Below are positions 17,914 to 26,422 of a stretch of DNA of 64,000 nt, one piece after another. This DNA comes from Spirosoma lacussanchae (GTDB lineage: Bacteria > Bacteroidota > Bacteroidia > Cytophagales > Spirosomataceae): assembly GCF_005870035.1 (NCBI RefSeq), contig NZ_SWJG01000001.1, positions 1,909,639 through 1,973,638 of the forward strand, written 5' to 3'. The position numbers and the translations under genes were made by a program. A model generated the notes under the pieces. It worked only from the letters and a program-made list of their open reading frames with translations, was not told the origin of the DNA and did no database searches. Each line of letters begins with the position of its first letter. Positions within the stretch are counted from its first letter, which is position 1.

Positions 17914-20037
17914 ATGGCTTACCTGTCTGGAATGCAACGTGTGCTGCTGGGGCTTATGACGGCTATGGGCTCGGCGGTCAATAGCCCCGAACCGAATACC
18001 GACTGGCCCGAATACAACGGCGACGGGCAGCGGAGCCATTACTCGCCCCTGGCTCAGATAACCCCCGTTAATGTGCAGCGGCTGGAAGTGGCCTGGCGCT
18101 ATGCGTCGGGTGGAGCTGATACCGTTGGTAACCGAACCCAGATGCAGTGCAACCCGATCGTTGTAGGCGGTATCCTCTACGGCGTATCGGCCAATACCCA
18201 GGCCTTTGCTGTAAACGCAGCTACCGGTAAGGAAATCTGGAAGACAAACCTGCCCGATACCGACGGTACCACCAGCCGGGGCGTGACCTACTGGACCGAT
18301 GGCCCCGACGAGCGGATCTTCTTCGGGGCTGGTAACAACCTCTACGCGCTACGGGCTCGCACCGGTGCCCTGATCGAGTCCTTCGGACAGGGCGGCTATA
18401 TCGATCTCAAGCAAGGCATCGACCGACCCGGTGGCGACAACTACGTTCGGGCCAATACGCCCAACACCATCTACAAAAATCTGCTTATCGTGGGGGCCCG
18501 GCTGGCCGAAGGCGAAACTGCGCTGCTGGGCGACGTGCGCGCCTACGACGTACGCACCGGCCGAACGGTCTGGACGTTTCGGACCATTCCGCAGCCGGGC
18601 GATTATGGGTACTCGACCTGGTCGCCCGCCAACCCCCGCCAACGGCTGGGTGGGGCCAATGCCTGGGCCGGTATGGCTATTGACCGGCAGCGGGGCATTG
18701 TCTACGTCCCCACCGGATCGGCCGCCTATGATTTTTACGGAGGAAACCGAAAAGGGGATAACCTGTTTGCCAACTGCCTGCTGGCGCTCGATGCCGCCAC
18801 CGGGAAGCGCCTGTGGCATTTTCAGTTCGTTCACCACGATATCTGGGACCGCGACCCGCCCGCGCCCCCCAACCTGCTGACGGTCGTGCAGAAAGGGCCA
18901 GACGGCAGACCCCGACGCATCGACGCCGTGGCTCAGATAACTAAACAGGGACACGTGTTTGTCTTTGATCGGGTAACGGGCAAACCTTTGTTTCCGGTTG
19001 TTGAACAACCGTTTCCCGGCGATGCCGTGGCGGGTGAGCAGACCAGCCGTACCCAGCCGATTCCTCTGAAACCAGCCCCGTTTACGCAGCAGACCTTTAC
19101 CGAAAAAGACATTAATCCCTGGGCTTCGGACCGACCCGCCCTGGTGGCTATGCTGCGAAAAGCCCGAACCGGCAGCCCGTATATACCCCTAACGGCGGAG
19201 ACAACCATTTTCTTTCCCGGCACCGACGGGGGCGCACAGTGGGGCGGAGCCGCTACCGATCCGGAAGGTACTATCTATATTCCGGCCAAGCAGAACCCTT
19301 GCTATTCGACGCTTATCCTGAAAGACCAGCCTGCCGAGAAGACCCTGGTGTCGACGGCGCAGCTGTACAGGGCAAACTGTTCATCCTGCCACGGAACCGA
19401 CCGGCGCGGTAATCACGACGGTTCGTATCCGTCGCTGCTCGGGATCGACCGGCGGCTCTCGGCGGAGGCTATTCATCAGGTAGTACTCAGGGGACGGGGT
19501 ATGATGCCCGGCTTCTCACACTTACCCGAAGCAGAGCGGAAAGCCATTGTCGACTATCTGCTGAACAAAACCACCCTGGCTCAGGCGAGTCGGGCTCGGA
19601 CCAGTGATATACCTTACCAGCATACGGGCTATAACCGCTGGTACGACAGCCAGGGCTACCCGGTCAGTGCGCCACCCTGGGGTACGCTGACCGCCATCGA
19701 CCTCAATACGGGCGAACACCGGTGGCAGGTGCCGCTGGGGGAGTACCCCGAACTGACCGCCAGAGGCATTCCGCCCACCGGCACCGATAATTACGGAGGG
19801 CCACTGGTAACGGGCAGCGGGCTGCTGTTCATCGCGGCCAGTAAAGACAGTCAGCTCAGGGCAATCGACAAGAAAACCGGCAGAATCCTCTGGCAAACAA
19901 GCCTGCCGGCTGCCGGATTCGCGACGCCGGCTACTTATTCAGTTGGTGGCCGGCAGTTTGTTGTGATTGCCTGTGGCGGGGGCAAGCTGAAATCAAAATC
20001 GGGCGATCAGTATGTGGCCTACGCGCTGGCCCCCTAA
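17914..20037 (+). CDS. PQQ-dependent dehydrogenase with embedded cytochrome c domain
   Basis: A 707-residue exported quinoprotein of the glucose/alcohol dehydrogenase type. A short signal peptide precedes a beta-propeller beginning WPEYNGDGQRSHYSPL, with blade tryptophan motifs such as DAATGKRLWHF and RGIVYVPTGS. A c-type haem site, CSSCHG, lies near residue 490 with an axial Met candidate in GMMPGFSH. Propeller sequence then resumes (DLNTGEHRWQVPLGEYPEL; LRAIDKKTGRILW). These periplasmic enzymes oxidise sugars or polyols to lactones or ketones and pass electrons to the respiratory chain; the haem domain would receive them directly. ATG 17932 is an alternative start. It is probably the last gene of the locus. 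Confidence 0.88.
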   Translation: MAYLSGMQRVLLGLMTAMGSAVNSPEPNTDWPEYNGDGQRSHYSPLAQITPVNVQRLEVAWRYASGGADTVGNRTQMQCNPIVVGGILYGVSANTQAFAVNAATGKEIWKTNLPDTDGTTSRGVTYWTDGPDERIFFGAGNNLYALRARTGALIESFGQGGYIDLKQGIDRPGGDNYVRANTPNTIYKNLLIVGARLAEGETALLGDVRAYDVRTGRTVWTFRTIPQPGDYGYSTWSPANPRQRLGGANAWAGMAIDRQRGIVYVPTGSAAYDFYGGNRKGDNLFANCLLALDAATGKRLWHFQFVHHDIWDRDPPAPPNLLTVVQKGPDGRPRRIDAVAQITKQGHVFVFDRVTGKPLFPVVEQPFPGDAVAGEQTSRTQPIPLKPAPFTQQTFTEKDINPWASDRPALVAMLRKARTGSPYIPLTAETTIFFPGTDGGAQWGGAATDPEGTIYIPAKQNPCYSTLILKDQPAEKTLVSTAQLYRANCSSCHGTDRRGNHDGSYPSLLGIDRRLSAEAIHQVVLRGRGMMPGFSHLPEAERKAIVDYLLNKTTLAQASRARTSDIPYQHTGYNRWYDSQGYPVSAPPWGTLTAIDLNTGEHRWQVPLGEYPELTARGIPPTGTDNYGGPLVTGSGLLFIAASKDSQLRAIDKKTGRILWQTSLPAAGFATPATYSVGGRQFVVIACGGGKLKSKSGDQYVAYALAP

Positions 20038-20069
20038 CGGGCAGCAATCGGGGAAAGAACGGATACGGG

Positions 20070-20096
20070 TTGTGTGCTGTTCTACCCGTATCTTTG
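20070..20096 (+). promoter_or_regulatory. Probable promoter of the HAD hydrolase gene
   Basis: TTG at 20070-20072 and TATCTTTG at 20089-20096 (perfect TAnnTTTG) are 16 bases apart. A start near 20103 supports the ATG at 20128 as the translation start. Confidence 0.6.
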
Positions 20097-20127
20097 GCTT
20101 TCTGAACCTACCGCTTACCGGCCAGTT

Positions 20128-20784
20128 ATGCAGTCTACACTCAACCCCGCAACGCTCAAAAACCTTATTTTCGACCTCGGCGACGTTATCATCCCCATCG
20201 ACCTGACGGCCCCGATCCGCAATTTTGCCATGCTGGCCAACATGCCCGAAGACGATGTTCGGGACCTGTGGCAACAGCACGATTTCCTGAACCACTACGA
20301 AACCGGCCTCATCGACGACGACGCTTTCCGCAACCATGTCCGGCAACTGATCAGCCAGTATAGCGATGCGCCCAAAGGCTGGGCCGACGAAGTCATTGAT
20401 ACGGCCTGGAATACGGTACTACTCGATCTGCCCGTGGAGCGCATCGAGCGCATCAAGCAGCTGAGGACCAGCTACCGACTGTTCTTGCTGAGCAACACCA
20501 GTCCCATCCATATCCGGCAGGTCAACCAGGTGCTGACCGGCATGGGGCAGCCAGCGCTGGAAGAGCTCTTCGAGACGGTGTTCTATTCGTATGACCTCCG
20601 GATGGCCAAACCAGCGCCCGGGATCTATCAGCACGTGCTGACCCAGGCTGGCATCCGGGCCGAAGAAACCGCTTTCTTCGACGATAACGCCCTGAACATC
20701 CGCGCAGCCGCCGAGTTAGGTATTCAGGCGGTTCAGGTGCAGCCACCCCTGACGATGCTGGACTACGTAAAGGATTTATCGTGA
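20128..20784 (+). CDS. HAD-superfamily hydrolase (HAD-IA type)
   Basis: A 218-residue cytoplasmic protein with the three HAD motifs: motif I near the N-terminus, FDLGDVI, where the second acidic residue is Gly and Asp comes later; motif II LLSNTS; and motif III with the lysine in MAKPAPGIYQ followed by FFDDNALNI. The variant motif I (DLGDV instead of DxDxT) is seen in haloacid-dehalogenase/phosphatase relatives of the YihX type, so sugar-phosphate phosphatase activity is possible. The longer frame upstream is rejected because a promoter lies within it. Confidence 0.82.
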   Translation: MQSTLNPATLKNLIFDLGDVIIPIDLTAPIRNFAMLANMPEDDVRDLWQQHDFLNHYETGLIDDDAFRNHVRQLISQYSDAPKGWADEVIDTAWNTVLLDLPVERIERIKQLRTSYRLFLLSNTSPIHIRQVNQVLTGMGQPALEELFETVFYSYDLRMAKPAPGIYQHVLTQAGIRAEETAFFDDNALNIRAAAELGIQAVQVQPPLTMLDYVKDLS

Positions 20785-20838
20785 TGCGGTCATACCGCCT
20801 TTCTGCTCACTGAACGGGTTTGTACCCGCGTTTTCGAC

Positions 20839-22011
20839 ATGAACCAGCGCACTCGTGCCTACCTCCTGCACGGAGGTCTTTTTTTGCTTACCCTGATTAC
20901 CACCACACTCTCAGGAGCGGAATGGATGTTTGGCCGGCTCTTCATCGCCATCGAGGGCATGAAACCCCTGGGTTGGGCCGAGTTTGTGGCCGGATTGCAG
21001 TTTTCGGTGCCCTTTCTGGCTATTCTGACCGTACACGAGTTTGGCCATTACTTTACCGCCAAAGCTAACCGGGTGCGGGTAACTCTGCCGTATTACATAC
21101 CACTCTGGTTCCTGGTCGGGCAAAGCATCGGTACGCTGGGCGCTTTTATCCGAATCAAAGACTACATTGGCAGCCGACGAAAATACTTCGATATCGGTAT
21201 TGCCGGACCGCTGGCCGGATTTGTGCTGGCGCTGGTTGTGCTTTGGTACGGATTTACTCACCTGCCACCCCCGGAATATGTCTTCAGCATCCACCCGGAG
21301 TACCAGAAATACGGCCTCGATTACGGAAAGTACGTGTATGCTAACCTGCCCCCGGGCGGAGCCGTAGGACTGGGCGATAACCTGCTGTTCTGGTTTTTTA
21401 AAACGTACGTGGCCGACCCTGCGCGGGTGCCGCACCCCTACGAAATGGTACACTATCCGTTTCTGCTGGCGGGGTATCTGGCTCTGTTCTTCACCGCGCT
21501 CAACCTGATTCCCATTGGTCAGCTGGATGGCGGACATATCCTGTACGGACTTATTGGCCGGACGTGGTTTAACCGGGTAGCGCCGGTGCTCTTCACGGGC
21601 TTTGTCTTCTACGCCGGACTCGGGGTTTTCAAACCCGCCGATTTTGCGGTGCCTACCGACGACGCTTTTTTCTCGCAGCTGGGATATTTCGGGCTGTATG
21701 TGCTGTTCCTGTACCTGTGTTTCTCCAGAATAGACGAGCAGGATGGCCCCCGGGCGGGCTTTCGCATGACTCCGCTGCTCGTAACGCTCAGCGTAGTTAT
21801 GGCGCAGCTGGTCATCTCTTCGTTCCGGCCCGATTGGGAAGGGTATTCGGGATTTCTGGCCTTTGCCTTTGTGCTAGGTCGCTTTCTTGGTATTTACCAT
21901 CCCGAAACCCAGCTCGACGAACCACTCGATGGGAAGCGCCAATTGCTGGGCTGGCTGGCGCTGCTGGTGCTGGCTCTTTGCGTGAGTCCACGCCCGTTTC
22001 TGATTCCATAG
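20839..22011 (+). CDS. M50-family (site-2-type) intramembrane metalloprotease
   Basis: A 390-residue polytopic membrane protein. The zinc-binding motif HEFGH is at residues 66-70 and the third ligand Asp230 is in QLDGGH, both within membrane segments as in site-2 proteases. No PDZ domain is evident. M50 proteases cut transmembrane anchors of anti-sigma factors or membrane regulators after a first cut outside the membrane. A single-pass anti-sigma-like protein is encoded 2 kb downstream, which makes it a plausible substrate, though M50 genes of this form are also common as housekeeping genes. Confidence 0.88.
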   Translation: MNQRTRAYLLHGGLFLLTLITTTLSGAEWMFGRLFIAIEGMKPLGWAEFVAGLQFSVPFLAILTVHEFGHYFTAKANRVRVTLPYYIPLWFLVGQSIGTLGAFIRIKDYIGSRRKYFDIGIAGPLAGFVLALVVLWYGFTHLPPPEYVFSIHPEYQKYGLDYGKYVYANLPPGGAVGLGDNLLFWFFKTYVADPARVPHPYEMVHYPFLLAGYLALFFTALNLIPIGQLDGGHILYGLIGRTWFNRVAPVLFTGFVFYAGLGVFKPADFAVPTDDAFFSQLGYFGLYVLFLYLCFSRIDEQDGPRAGFRMTPLLVTLSVVMAQLVISSFRPDWEGYSGFLAFAFVLGRFLGIYHPETQLDEPLDGKRQLLGWLALLVLALCVSPRPFLIP

Positions 22012-22030
22012 GAATATTCAGGCTTACTCG

Positions 22031-22038
22031 TATGTTTG
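22031..22038 (+). promoter_or_regulatory. Possible -7 element of the histidine kinase gene
   Basis: TATGTTTG matches TAnnTTTG exactly and lies 40 bases before the kinase start. No TTG is found at the proper distance upstream, so only the -7 half is supported. Confidence 0.4.
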
Positions 22039-22077
22039 TAGGATAACTGGTTGACCTATTGATCATAGGCTTTTAGT

Positions 22078-23451
22078 ATGGCCTTACCTGCCGCCTACAC
22101 GACGCTACGCCTGTTCCTCGACGGCATGCTATGCATGATGGCGCTGTATGCCCTGCTGAGCTATTTTCAGCAGCAAAAGTCAATCTATTGGCAGTATGCG
22201 CTCTACATCCTGTGTATGGTCGCTACCTTCTGGATCGATGACATTGGTTACGGTAAAGTCGATTACCTGCCCGGAGCCGATTACCGGGCTGCCCTACTCG
22301 AAACCATTGCCTTTGTCCTCTACATCCGGTTTTCAGTGCTGCTGATGAACATTGCCGCGCAGGACCCGGTCAGCTACCGAATACTCTGGGTCATTACCAC
22401 GATACTGATTGCCGGGGCCCTGCTCGATACGGTCCTGTGGCTGGCCGGGGCCTCCGACAGCCTGCGGAGCACTTTGTATACGATCAACCGGTTCGGCGTG
22501 GCGGCTGGTGCGCTGCTGGTGATGCCCCGGATTCTGCGGCTGCGGCAGGCCGTTGTTACCTACTTTATTGTCGGATCGCTGCTGTTTACATCGGGCTGTT
22601 TGCTGGCCCTCTGTATCAATTTCATACCAGCGCTGTTTACCCGCCAGATCGACCACCCGTTTACGTATCCAATAACCTTCATGCAACTCGGCGTGGTGGG
22701 CGAAGTACTGTGCTTCACGCTGGGTATGTCACTGCGGAACCGCGAGAATGAACAGGAAAAAATAAAATACCAGGCGCAGCTGATCGAACAGCTTCTCGAA
22801 AACGAACGAAAACAGCAAAAACTTCAGCGCATCCGCGACGATATTGCCCGCGACCTGCACGACGACGTAGGCTCAGACCTAAGTAGTATCAACCTGCTCA
22901 GCCAGGCAGCCGCCCGCCAGCTCGACCGCCAACCCGACGAAGCGCGCTCCCTGATCCTGACCATCGGGCAGACATCCCGGCGGGTGGTAGCCACCATGCG
23001 CGAAATTGTGTGGAGCCTGAACTCGGCGCAAACTTCGCTGGAGAGCTTCTCGTTCCGCCTGCGCGAAACGGCCAGCCTGCTCTTCGATCATCAGCCCACG
23101 GAGCTTCACCTGGATTTGCCGCTCGACAGCGACCCTACCTGGGTTCTGCCGGCCGAAGGACGGCGGGATCTGTTTCTGATGGTGAAAGAGATGCTGCACA
23201 ACGCCGTCCGACACGCGCAGGCGTCGCATGTCTACGTGCAGGTAAGGCAGCAGGCGGGCGTACTCCAGGTCCGTGTGCGCGATGATGGCCGGGGATTCAG
23301 GGTAGCGGATCGGACAACCGGCAATGGACTAAGAAGCCTGAACCAGCGGGCCGCATCGCTGAGCGGGCAGCTCCATATTGAGTCAGCGCCCGGAGCTGGT
23401 ACCCTCATTACGTTTCAGTGTCCGCTGACCGAAGACGTCGTTATAGCCTGA
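22078..23451 (+). CDS. Membrane sensor histidine kinase of the NarL-partner (HisKA_3) type
   Basis: A 457-residue protein: six or seven membrane segments (about 1-215), a short coiled coil (about 220-250, with ENEQEKIKYQAQLIEQLLEN), the dimerisation/phosphoacceptor segment with His261 in ARDLHDDVGSDLS, and a C-terminal ATPase domain with DDGRGF and GNGLRSLNQRA. This class normally phosphorylates LuxR/NarL-type response regulators, but none is encoded nearby. The next gene is an ECF sigma factor. The membrane part has no recognisable ligand-binding domain. Confidence 0.88.
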   Translation: MALPAAYTTLRLFLDGMLCMMALYALLSYFQQQKSIYWQYALYILCMVATFWIDDIGYGKVDYLPGADYRAALLETIAFVLYIRFSVLLMNIAAQDPVSYRILWVITTILIAGALLDTVLWLAGASDSLRSTLYTINRFGVAAGALLVMPRILRLRQAVVTYFIVGSLLFTSGCLLALCINFIPALFTRQIDHPFTYPITFMQLGVVGEVLCFTLGMSLRNRENEQEKIKYQAQLIEQLLENERKQQKLQRIRDDIARDLHDDVGSDLSSINLLSQAAARQLDRQPDEARSLILTIGQTSRRVVATMREIVWSLNSAQTSLESFSFRLRETASLLFDHQPTELHLDLPLDSDPTWVLPAEGRRDLFLMVKEMLHNAVRHAQASHVYVQVRQQAGVLQVRVRDDGRGFRVADRTTGNGLRSLNQRAASLSGQLHIESAPGAGTLITFQCPLTEDVVIA

Positions 23452-23565
23452 GCCAGATCGTGGTGCAGGCCGGCGCTGGCAGGGATGAATTATCGAATGA
23501 TCGTAGACTTTATTGCCTGTTTTTATCTACTTTACGTCCCATAAACCTCTCTACCTCTACTTCTT

Positions 23566-24156
23566 ATGGAGCCTTTACGCCGGCAGTTATCGGACGCTGA
23601 TTTGATGGCGGGTATCCGGTCGGGTGGTACACAGCGTCGGCTCTTTGAAAATAAGCTGTACGAAAAATACGATTACCTCATTGCCGACGGTGTGCGAAAA
23701 CACCGCCTGACCGAAGACGATTGCGCCAGTGCTTACTCCGATTCGGTCCTGACCCTCTTCGAACACATTACCACCGGCCGGTTTGAGGGCCGTTCGGAGC
23801 TTAAAACGTATCTCTATCAAATTTTTTCGAACAAATGTGTTGACGCTATTCGGAAAAAGACGACTAACCGAAGTAGTGTCCACGATGCCCTATCGCTCGA
23901 CGATACGCTCCTGCAATTACCCGATGAAGCCCGTTCGGCGGTACAGCGGCTCATTGCCCAGAGCGACGTAGACGCCCTGCATCGGCATTTGCGAAGTATT
24001 GGCGATAAGTGCCGCGCCATGATTCTGGCCTGGGGAGAAGGGTATTCTGACGACGAAATTGCGCAGACCATGGGCTACAACACGGCCGCTGTTGCCAAAA
24101 CCAGCCGACTGCGCTGTATCGAAAAGTTGCGCGAACGCTATCGCGACATGCTATGA
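23566..24156 (+). CDS. ECF-type RNA polymerase sigma factor
   Basis: A 196-residue sigma-70-family protein. Region 2 spans about residues 20-95 (DYLIADGVRKHRLTEDDCAS; ELKTYLYQIFSNKCVDAIRK) and region 4 about 130-190 (GYSDDEIAQTMGYNTAAVAK, a helix-turn-helix for the -35 element). Its stop overlaps the next start in ATGA, giving translational coupling to the anti-sigma-like gene. The pair would work as sigma plus inhibitor. Targets are unknown; an ECF-type promoter could not be recognised in the window. Confidence 0.88.
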   Translation: MEPLRRQLSDADLMAGIRSGGTQRRLFENKLYEKYDYLIADGVRKHRLTEDDCASAYSDSVLTLFEHITTGRFEGRSELKTYLYQIFSNKCVDAIRKKTTNRSSVHDALSLDDTLLQLPDEARSAVQRLIAQSDVDALHRHLRSIGDKCRAMILAWGEGYSDDEIAQTMGYNTAAVAKTSRLRCIEKLRERYRDML

Positions 24157-24929
24157 ACGATCTGGAGATCATTGAAAACTACCTGAACGGTCAACTCTCC
24201 GCCGATGAACGAATGCGGTTTGAGACCTCGCTCCGCACTGACCCGGCCGTGGCCGATGCGCTTGCCTTTTATGTGCTGACCAAACAGGTGGCCCGGCAGG
24301 AAGCCCGCGAGCAGCGCCTGGCCGAACTGGATGCCCTGCGCCGGAACAAACATCCGCAATCCGCCCTGTCCACCGGCACTGACGACTCCATACCGGCAAA
24401 GCCCCAGCTATGGCGGGCACCCATGCGCTGGGTTGCAGCGGCCAGCGTCGTGCTGCTGCTGGGGCTGGGCTGGTACATCTTCCGCCAGGCCGGCGGGCCA
24501 ACAAGTGCCGTAGAACTGGCCGACACCTACCTCAACCAGCAATACGGTCAGTTGAGCACGACCATGAGTGGCGGCCCGGCTGACCGGCTTAAACAGGGTA
24601 TTGACCTGTATAACCAGCAAAAATTTCAGGAAGCTGAACTGATTTTTAATCAGCTACTTACCGAGCAACCCGATAATAATCGCGTCCTGAAACTGGCCGG
24701 TCTTGTTGCCCTACGACAGGCAAATTACGACGAAGCCATAGCGTGTTTTCACCGCCTTAGTCAGCGGACAGACCTGTATTCAAATCCAGGCATGTTCCTC
24801 GAAGCACTCGCCCGGCTCAAACGGAACCAACCGATGGATAAAGAGCAGGCCAAAAAGTTGCTTGACGAGGTCATTACCAGCAACTTGGAAGGCAAAAGCA
24901 CCGCGCAGTCTCTTATTAAACAGCTGTAA
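24153..24929 (+). CDS. Single-pass TPR protein, probable anti-sigma factor
   Basis: A 258-residue protein. The N-terminal 60 residues (IIENYLNGQLSADERMRFET) have the look of cytoplasmic anti-sigma domains, without the zinc-binding His-Cys-Cys motif. One membrane helix (about 91-111, VAAASVVLLLGLGWYIF) is followed by a TPR-like region (about 140-225, including AELIFNQLLTEQPDN and ANYDEAIACFHRL) that would face the periplasm. The 4-base overlap with the sigma gene supports its assignment as the cognate inhibitor. Release would need loss or cleavage of this protein. Confidence 0.75.
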   Translation: MNDLEIIENYLNGQLSADERMRFETSLRTDPAVADALAFYVLTKQVARQEAREQRLAELDALRRNKHPQSALSTGTDDSIPAKPQLWRAPMRWVAAASVVLLLGLGWYIFRQAGGPTSAVELADTYLNQQYGQLSTTMSGGPADRLKQGIDLYNQQKFQEAELIFNQLLTEQPDNNRVLKLAGLVALRQANYDEAIACFHRLSQRTDLYSNPGMFLEALARLKRNQPMDKEQAKKLLDEVITSNLEGKSTAQSLIKQL

Positions 24930-24946
24930 TTAACCTATACCCAGTC

Positions 24947-26356
24947 ATGTCCCACTCTAAGGAAAAACCCATGTTGAACCCAGGGCGCCCCAATTTTCAT
25001 GTGAAGGTTAAGCGGTTATATGAAAAAGGTGAGCTCGTTCCCGATACGGTGCCAGACGAGATTGACCCGCGCCGACTGGTAGTACGTAATCAACTGGTTG
25101 CGCTGTTCGAAAAGCCTTTGGAGGTGGACCATGAGAAGAGCTTAGGTCTCGTGGGTATCGGGGGCCGGGACAAACGAAAAGTAGAAATCAGCCAAGCACG
25201 GGTCATCAAACGATCCCACTGTAATCCGAATCTGGTATTGCTCGAAGGTGATAACGCGCACCTGTTAACGGAGGATATAAAGATTATTTCTGGTCCTACC
25301 CTCGATATAGTCAAGAGTAGTGCCAATGATGTACACTACTCCGAGGGCGGTACCATTACTCCTCCGCCCAAAATCCTGGATTCCGGCGGGCCGGGCAACC
25401 CGAACCCACCGCGAATAAAGCCGACATTGTTCGATTTTCAACTCCGACGCATCATCCGTGATTCGCCGGCCTGGCAAGATTTTCCGATTGTGGGTATTAT
25501 GGATACGGGTATCGATTTTTCATACCCTAATACCGAGTCGATACCGATTCAGTTTAACGGCGGAAAACCCCTGTGCAGAAAAACCATTGAACCAGATTTT
25601 ATCGGCTGGGATTTCGTACACGACCAGAACTATCCCTACGACGACAACGACCGGAGCAAGCACGGAAGTCGTATTGCGGCCATCATCAGCAGACAGATGG
25701 AGCACAAGGTTCGCATTCTGCCGCTGAAAGTCATCGACAAGTACGGTATAGGTCAGCTATTCGATATTCTCTGCTGCTTTGAATACCTGCTTCACTCCGA
25801 CAGTTTGCCTCAAAAGCCGGTAGCGATCAATGCCAGCTGGGGATTTTATCAGTCGACAGAAGACCGATTACTAAGTAGTTATATACCGCGCCTGCAGGAT
25901 GCGGGAATCTGGCTGGTTAATGCGGCTGGTAACGAGGGTGATGTAAAGAATAATAAGACTGTAAATCTGGACGATGAGCGCAGATGGCCTTCTTGTTATA
26001 GTGACCAGTTTGCCAGCGTAGTGACGGTGACAACCGTGAAGCGAATTCCTCTGCGGGGTTTCGAGACGGTCGAAAACTTTTCAAAGAGGTTTGTTAACAT
26101 GGGTATCGGCAGCGGAAACGATGGCAAATTTATTGAGCCACTGGTGTCGGAAGATAATTTACCTCCGGTTACGTTTCCGCCGGTAAAGGGGTCATCATTT
26201 GCAACGCCATTTGCGGTTGCGCAAATCGTGAAATGCAACCAGCGCCCCACCACCATACCGGAGCGTCTGAGGATGCTCATGTCGATACCGGGCCGAATCA
26301 CCGCGCTCACCGATCAGATCGATCAGGGTACGGTTGTTCCAGTCGAGACGAACTAA
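24947..26356 (+). CDS. Subtilisin-family (S8) serine protease without signal peptide
   Basis: A 469-residue protein with the S8 catalytic triad: Asp186 in GIMDTGID, His239 in KHGSRIA and Ser417 in GSSFATP, with the oxyanion Asn in AAGNEG. The first 150 residues resemble no domain I recognise and may act as an inhibitory or targeting region. No signal peptide is seen, so it should act in the cytoplasm. It starts 17 bases after the anti-sigma gene and is co-transcribed with it. Degradation of the cytoplasmic anti-sigma fragment, or of another regulated target, is an inference. Confidence 0.85.
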   Translation: MSHSKEKPMLNPGRPNFHVKVKRLYEKGELVPDTVPDEIDPRRLVVRNQLVALFEKPLEVDHEKSLGLVGIGGRDKRKVEISQARVIKRSHCNPNLVLLEGDNAHLLTEDIKIISGPTLDIVKSSANDVHYSEGGTITPPPKILDSGGPGNPNPPRIKPTLFDFQLRRIIRDSPAWQDFPIVGIMDTGIDFSYPNTESIPIQFNGGKPLCRKTIEPDFIGWDFVHDQNYPYDDNDRSKHGSRIAAIISRQMEHKVRILPLKVIDKYGIGQLFDILCCFEYLLHSDSLPQKPVAINASWGFYQSTEDRLLSSYIPRLQDAGIWLVNAAGNEGDVKNNKTVNLDDERRWPSCYSDQFASVVTVTTVKRIPLRGFETVENFSKRFVNMGIGSGNDGKFIEPLVSEDNLPPVTFPPVKGSSFATPFAVAQIVKCNQRPTTIPERLRMLMSIPGRITALTDQIDQGTVVPVETN

Positions 26357-26422
26357 GGCCGGCCATCAGCGTAGTGGCGATCCGTGTAGTTGAGAGTGTC
26401 CGTTCAGTTATTAAGTATAGCT

